From IMG/VR virus record IMGVR_UViG_3300025301_000120, positions 1-23,533 of that record: a stretch of DNA of 23,533 nucleotides; one strand, 5' to 3'. A model generated the notes under the pieces. It worked only from the letters and a program-made list of their open reading frames with translations, ran no database searches and was not told where the DNA came from. Positions 22,532 through 23,533 of the stretch are shown here, piece by piece. The position numbers were made by a program, and so were the translations under genes. The stretch's first letter is position 1; each line of letters starts with the position of its first letter. This stretch comes from a virus.

Positions 22532-22705
22532 ATGAAGAAACTAACGAGGTATCATCTTACCTGTAGGCGATGCTCTTGGTCGTGGCTGCCAAGAGTGTTG
22601 CACCCACTGGAATGTCCAAAGTGCAAGCAGCGCAACTGGAACTCTAAGCCAAAAAAGAAAGGCGGTATAAATGAAGCAGTCTCAGAGTCTCTGGACCGAG
22701 TATGA
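22532..22705 (+). CDS. Zinc-ribbon mini-protein
   Basis: 57 aa from ATG 22532; an upstream in-frame TTG at 22496 lies in the promoter region. C11-R-R-C14 and C28-P-K-C31 form a compact zinc ribbon with the aromatic W-S-W and R-N-W-N around it, similar to rubredoxin-type or nucleic-acid-binding ribbons. The second half is lysine-rich. There is no Shine-Dalgarno and the promoter lies very close, so the message could be almost leaderless. It overlaps the next gene by 35 bases. The role is unknown. Confidence 0.6.
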   Translation: MKKLTRYHLTCRRCSWSWLPRVLHPLECPKCKQRNWNSKPKKKGGINEAVSESLDRV

Positions 22706-23348
22706 CGTTTCGTGGCGGTTTGCCACGAAACTATGTGGGTCCACGCCTGGACGAGCCGATATAGTCAAGCCGTGGCTCGATGCTCGTAAGCCTAAAGCGA
22801 GACCCCCTGGCGGAAAAAGCATCGAGGAAACCCAAGAGGAGGTTATGGCAACGCTGGCAGAGCCAGAGCCAGAATTCTCGTCGACCATTTTCCAACGGCA
22901 AAACGGTGGACTCGTTGTTAGGGGGCATACGGTGCGAGCGCATTTAAAAGAGTGTGCCAGGGTCTTGTCTTGGCACTATATCGGACGAGTCCAGGGTGAG
23001 CGCAGTTTGCAGACAAAAGTCAAAAACTGTCTCTATCCTGACGAGTATTGGATACCGATATTGCGACCAGATGGTGAGCCGATAAAAAATCCCGATGGGG
23101 AAATAGACAAGCCCATCCACGTTAATGGTCCTAGAGGTGAGGTCAGTGCGCTAAAGCGTTTCGAATTCATCGAGCCGTCACGAATCGACTTCACCCTGCG
23201 AGTGTTGGGTGGGGCAGTCAAGCACTCGGACCTGGAGCATATGATGACGTATGGCGGCACGCACGGGTATGGGGGCGAACGGTCGGCGGGTGAGGGGAAA
23301 TATCTATATACAATAACAGAAAGGAAAAATGGAAATGGCAAGACCTAA
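22671..23348 (+). CDS. Unrecognised phage protein with Gly-rich C-terminal loop
   Basis: 225 aa with AAAGGCGG before the ATG, overlapping the preceding gene. N-terminal residues 1-75 are charged. From about 75 the sequence looks like one compact domain with many positions of the type seen in conserved proteins: GLVVRGHTVRAHLKECARVL, YIGRVQGERSL, IHVNGPRGEVSALKRFEFIEPSRIDF, and GTHGYGGERSAGEGKY near the end. The glycine-rich GERSAGEG segment is reminiscent of loops in RAMP-fold proteins, but this likeness is weak and no CRISPR genes are nearby. I do not assign a function. It overlaps the next gene and looks like the second gene of a new operon. Confidence 0.7.
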   Translation: MKQSQSLWTEYDVSWRFATKLCGSTPGRADIVKPWLDARKPKARPPGGKSIEETQEEVMATLAEPEPEFSSTIFQRQNGGLVVRGHTVRAHLKECARVLSWHYIGRVQGERSLQTKVKNCLYPDEYWIPILRPDGEPIKNPDGEIDKPIHVNGPRGEVSALKRFEFIEPSRIDFTLRVLGGAVKHSDLEHMMTYGGTHGYGGERSAGEGKYLYTITERKNGNGKT

Positions 23349-23533
23349 AAAGTTTTCTTTGCGCACTCCGTCAGAAATCTCTGAGGGATACGAGAGAGTT
23401 TTCAATGATATGATCGCTGGCAAAATAGATGCGAGGGCAGGGCGGGCTCTAGGTACTGTGCTAAACGGCGCAGGATACCTAAATGGCAAGCTAAAACTTG
23501 AGGCCGCCAAACTGTACGTCCAAGCGTCCAATA
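23335..23533 (+). CDS. Unrecognised protein, 3' end cut by window
   Basis: ATG 23335 has AAGGA nine bases upstream; ATG 23329, two codons earlier, is too close to that site. The frame stays open to the window end. The visible 66 residues begin MARPKKFSLRTPSEISEGYE and contain RVFNDMIAGKIDARAGRALGTVLNGAGYLNGKLKLE, a basic to mixed helical sequence that could be DNA-binding. It overlaps the previous gene by 14 bases and so belongs to the same operon. Confidence 0.65.
   Translation, partial: MARPKKFSLRTPSEISEGYERVFNDMIAGKIDARAGRALGTVLNGAGYLNGKLKLEAAKLYVQASN

Noticed and set aside
22671-23348. CRISPR-type RAMP (Cas7/Cas5-like) protein
   Set aside because: Only a short glycine-rich loop resembles the fold and no other Cas genes or repeats are present, so the name is not justified.

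Overview
The window looks like the late (structural) half of a tailed bacteriophage genome, with the start of another module at its right end. Genes are tightly packed and nearly all on the + strand. Base composition is moderately AT-rich by eye. No tail sheath, tail tube or tape-measure gene is visible. An adaptor-like protein, a propeller-like tail protein, a repeat-bearing fibre and a run of four large putative ejection proteins are present instead, so a short-tailed (podovirus-like) virion is the best reading. Two lipoprotein signal peptides, one inside an overlapping-gene arrangement typical of spanins, point to a Gram-negative host. I cannot name the host or the phage genus. No tRNA, CRISPR array, integrase or insertion sequence was seen. 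Portal, large terminase and endolysin genes are not in the window and presumably lie outside it.

Layout. 1-2740 is a head block: the end of an unrecognised gene, a zinc-ribbon protein, a beta-rich putative capsid accessory protein and the major capsid protein, closed by a GC-rich hairpin. 2834-3654 is an unusual cluster of four tiny basic or charged proteins. Two share an 21-residue N-terminal block, and one is a 24-residue peptide with 13 lysines. 3655-3765 is a non-coding leader with three consecutive hairpins. 3766-5576 holds a beta-helix protein and a charged helical protein. 5588-6119 is a candidate lysis group: a small two-helix membrane protein, a short helical protein, and a lipoprotein overlapping it in another frame. 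6141-12441 is the tail/adhesion block: a LamG-like lectin, an adaptor-like protein, a zinc ribbon, a propeller/nozzle-like protein, a fibre with three 97-residue repeats, then small accessory and membrane proteins.

12443-19780 encodes four consecutive large proteins (713, 280, 371 and 1068 aa), interpreted as internal virion/ejection proteins. 19770-21707 follows with a MazG-like protein, a second lipoprotein, a metallophosphoesterase and a zinc-finger protein. A lone minus-strand gene (21772-22212) encodes an HTH protein resembling small terminase subunits. From 22251 rightwards there are small zinc-binding proteins, a terminator followed by a promoter/operator-like dyad, and the start of what is probably an early or middle gene module.

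Genes are probably expressed as a long polycistron. Many starts are coupled to the preceding stop (ATGA overlaps at 510, 1019 and 16574; TAA-T-ATG at 12443 and 21420), and most of the rest have clear Shine-Dalgarno sites. The most unusual signals are the duplicated N-terminal tag, the lysine-rich micro-protein, the fibre repeats whose protein is conserved while their codons are scrambled, and the density of small zinc-binding proteins.
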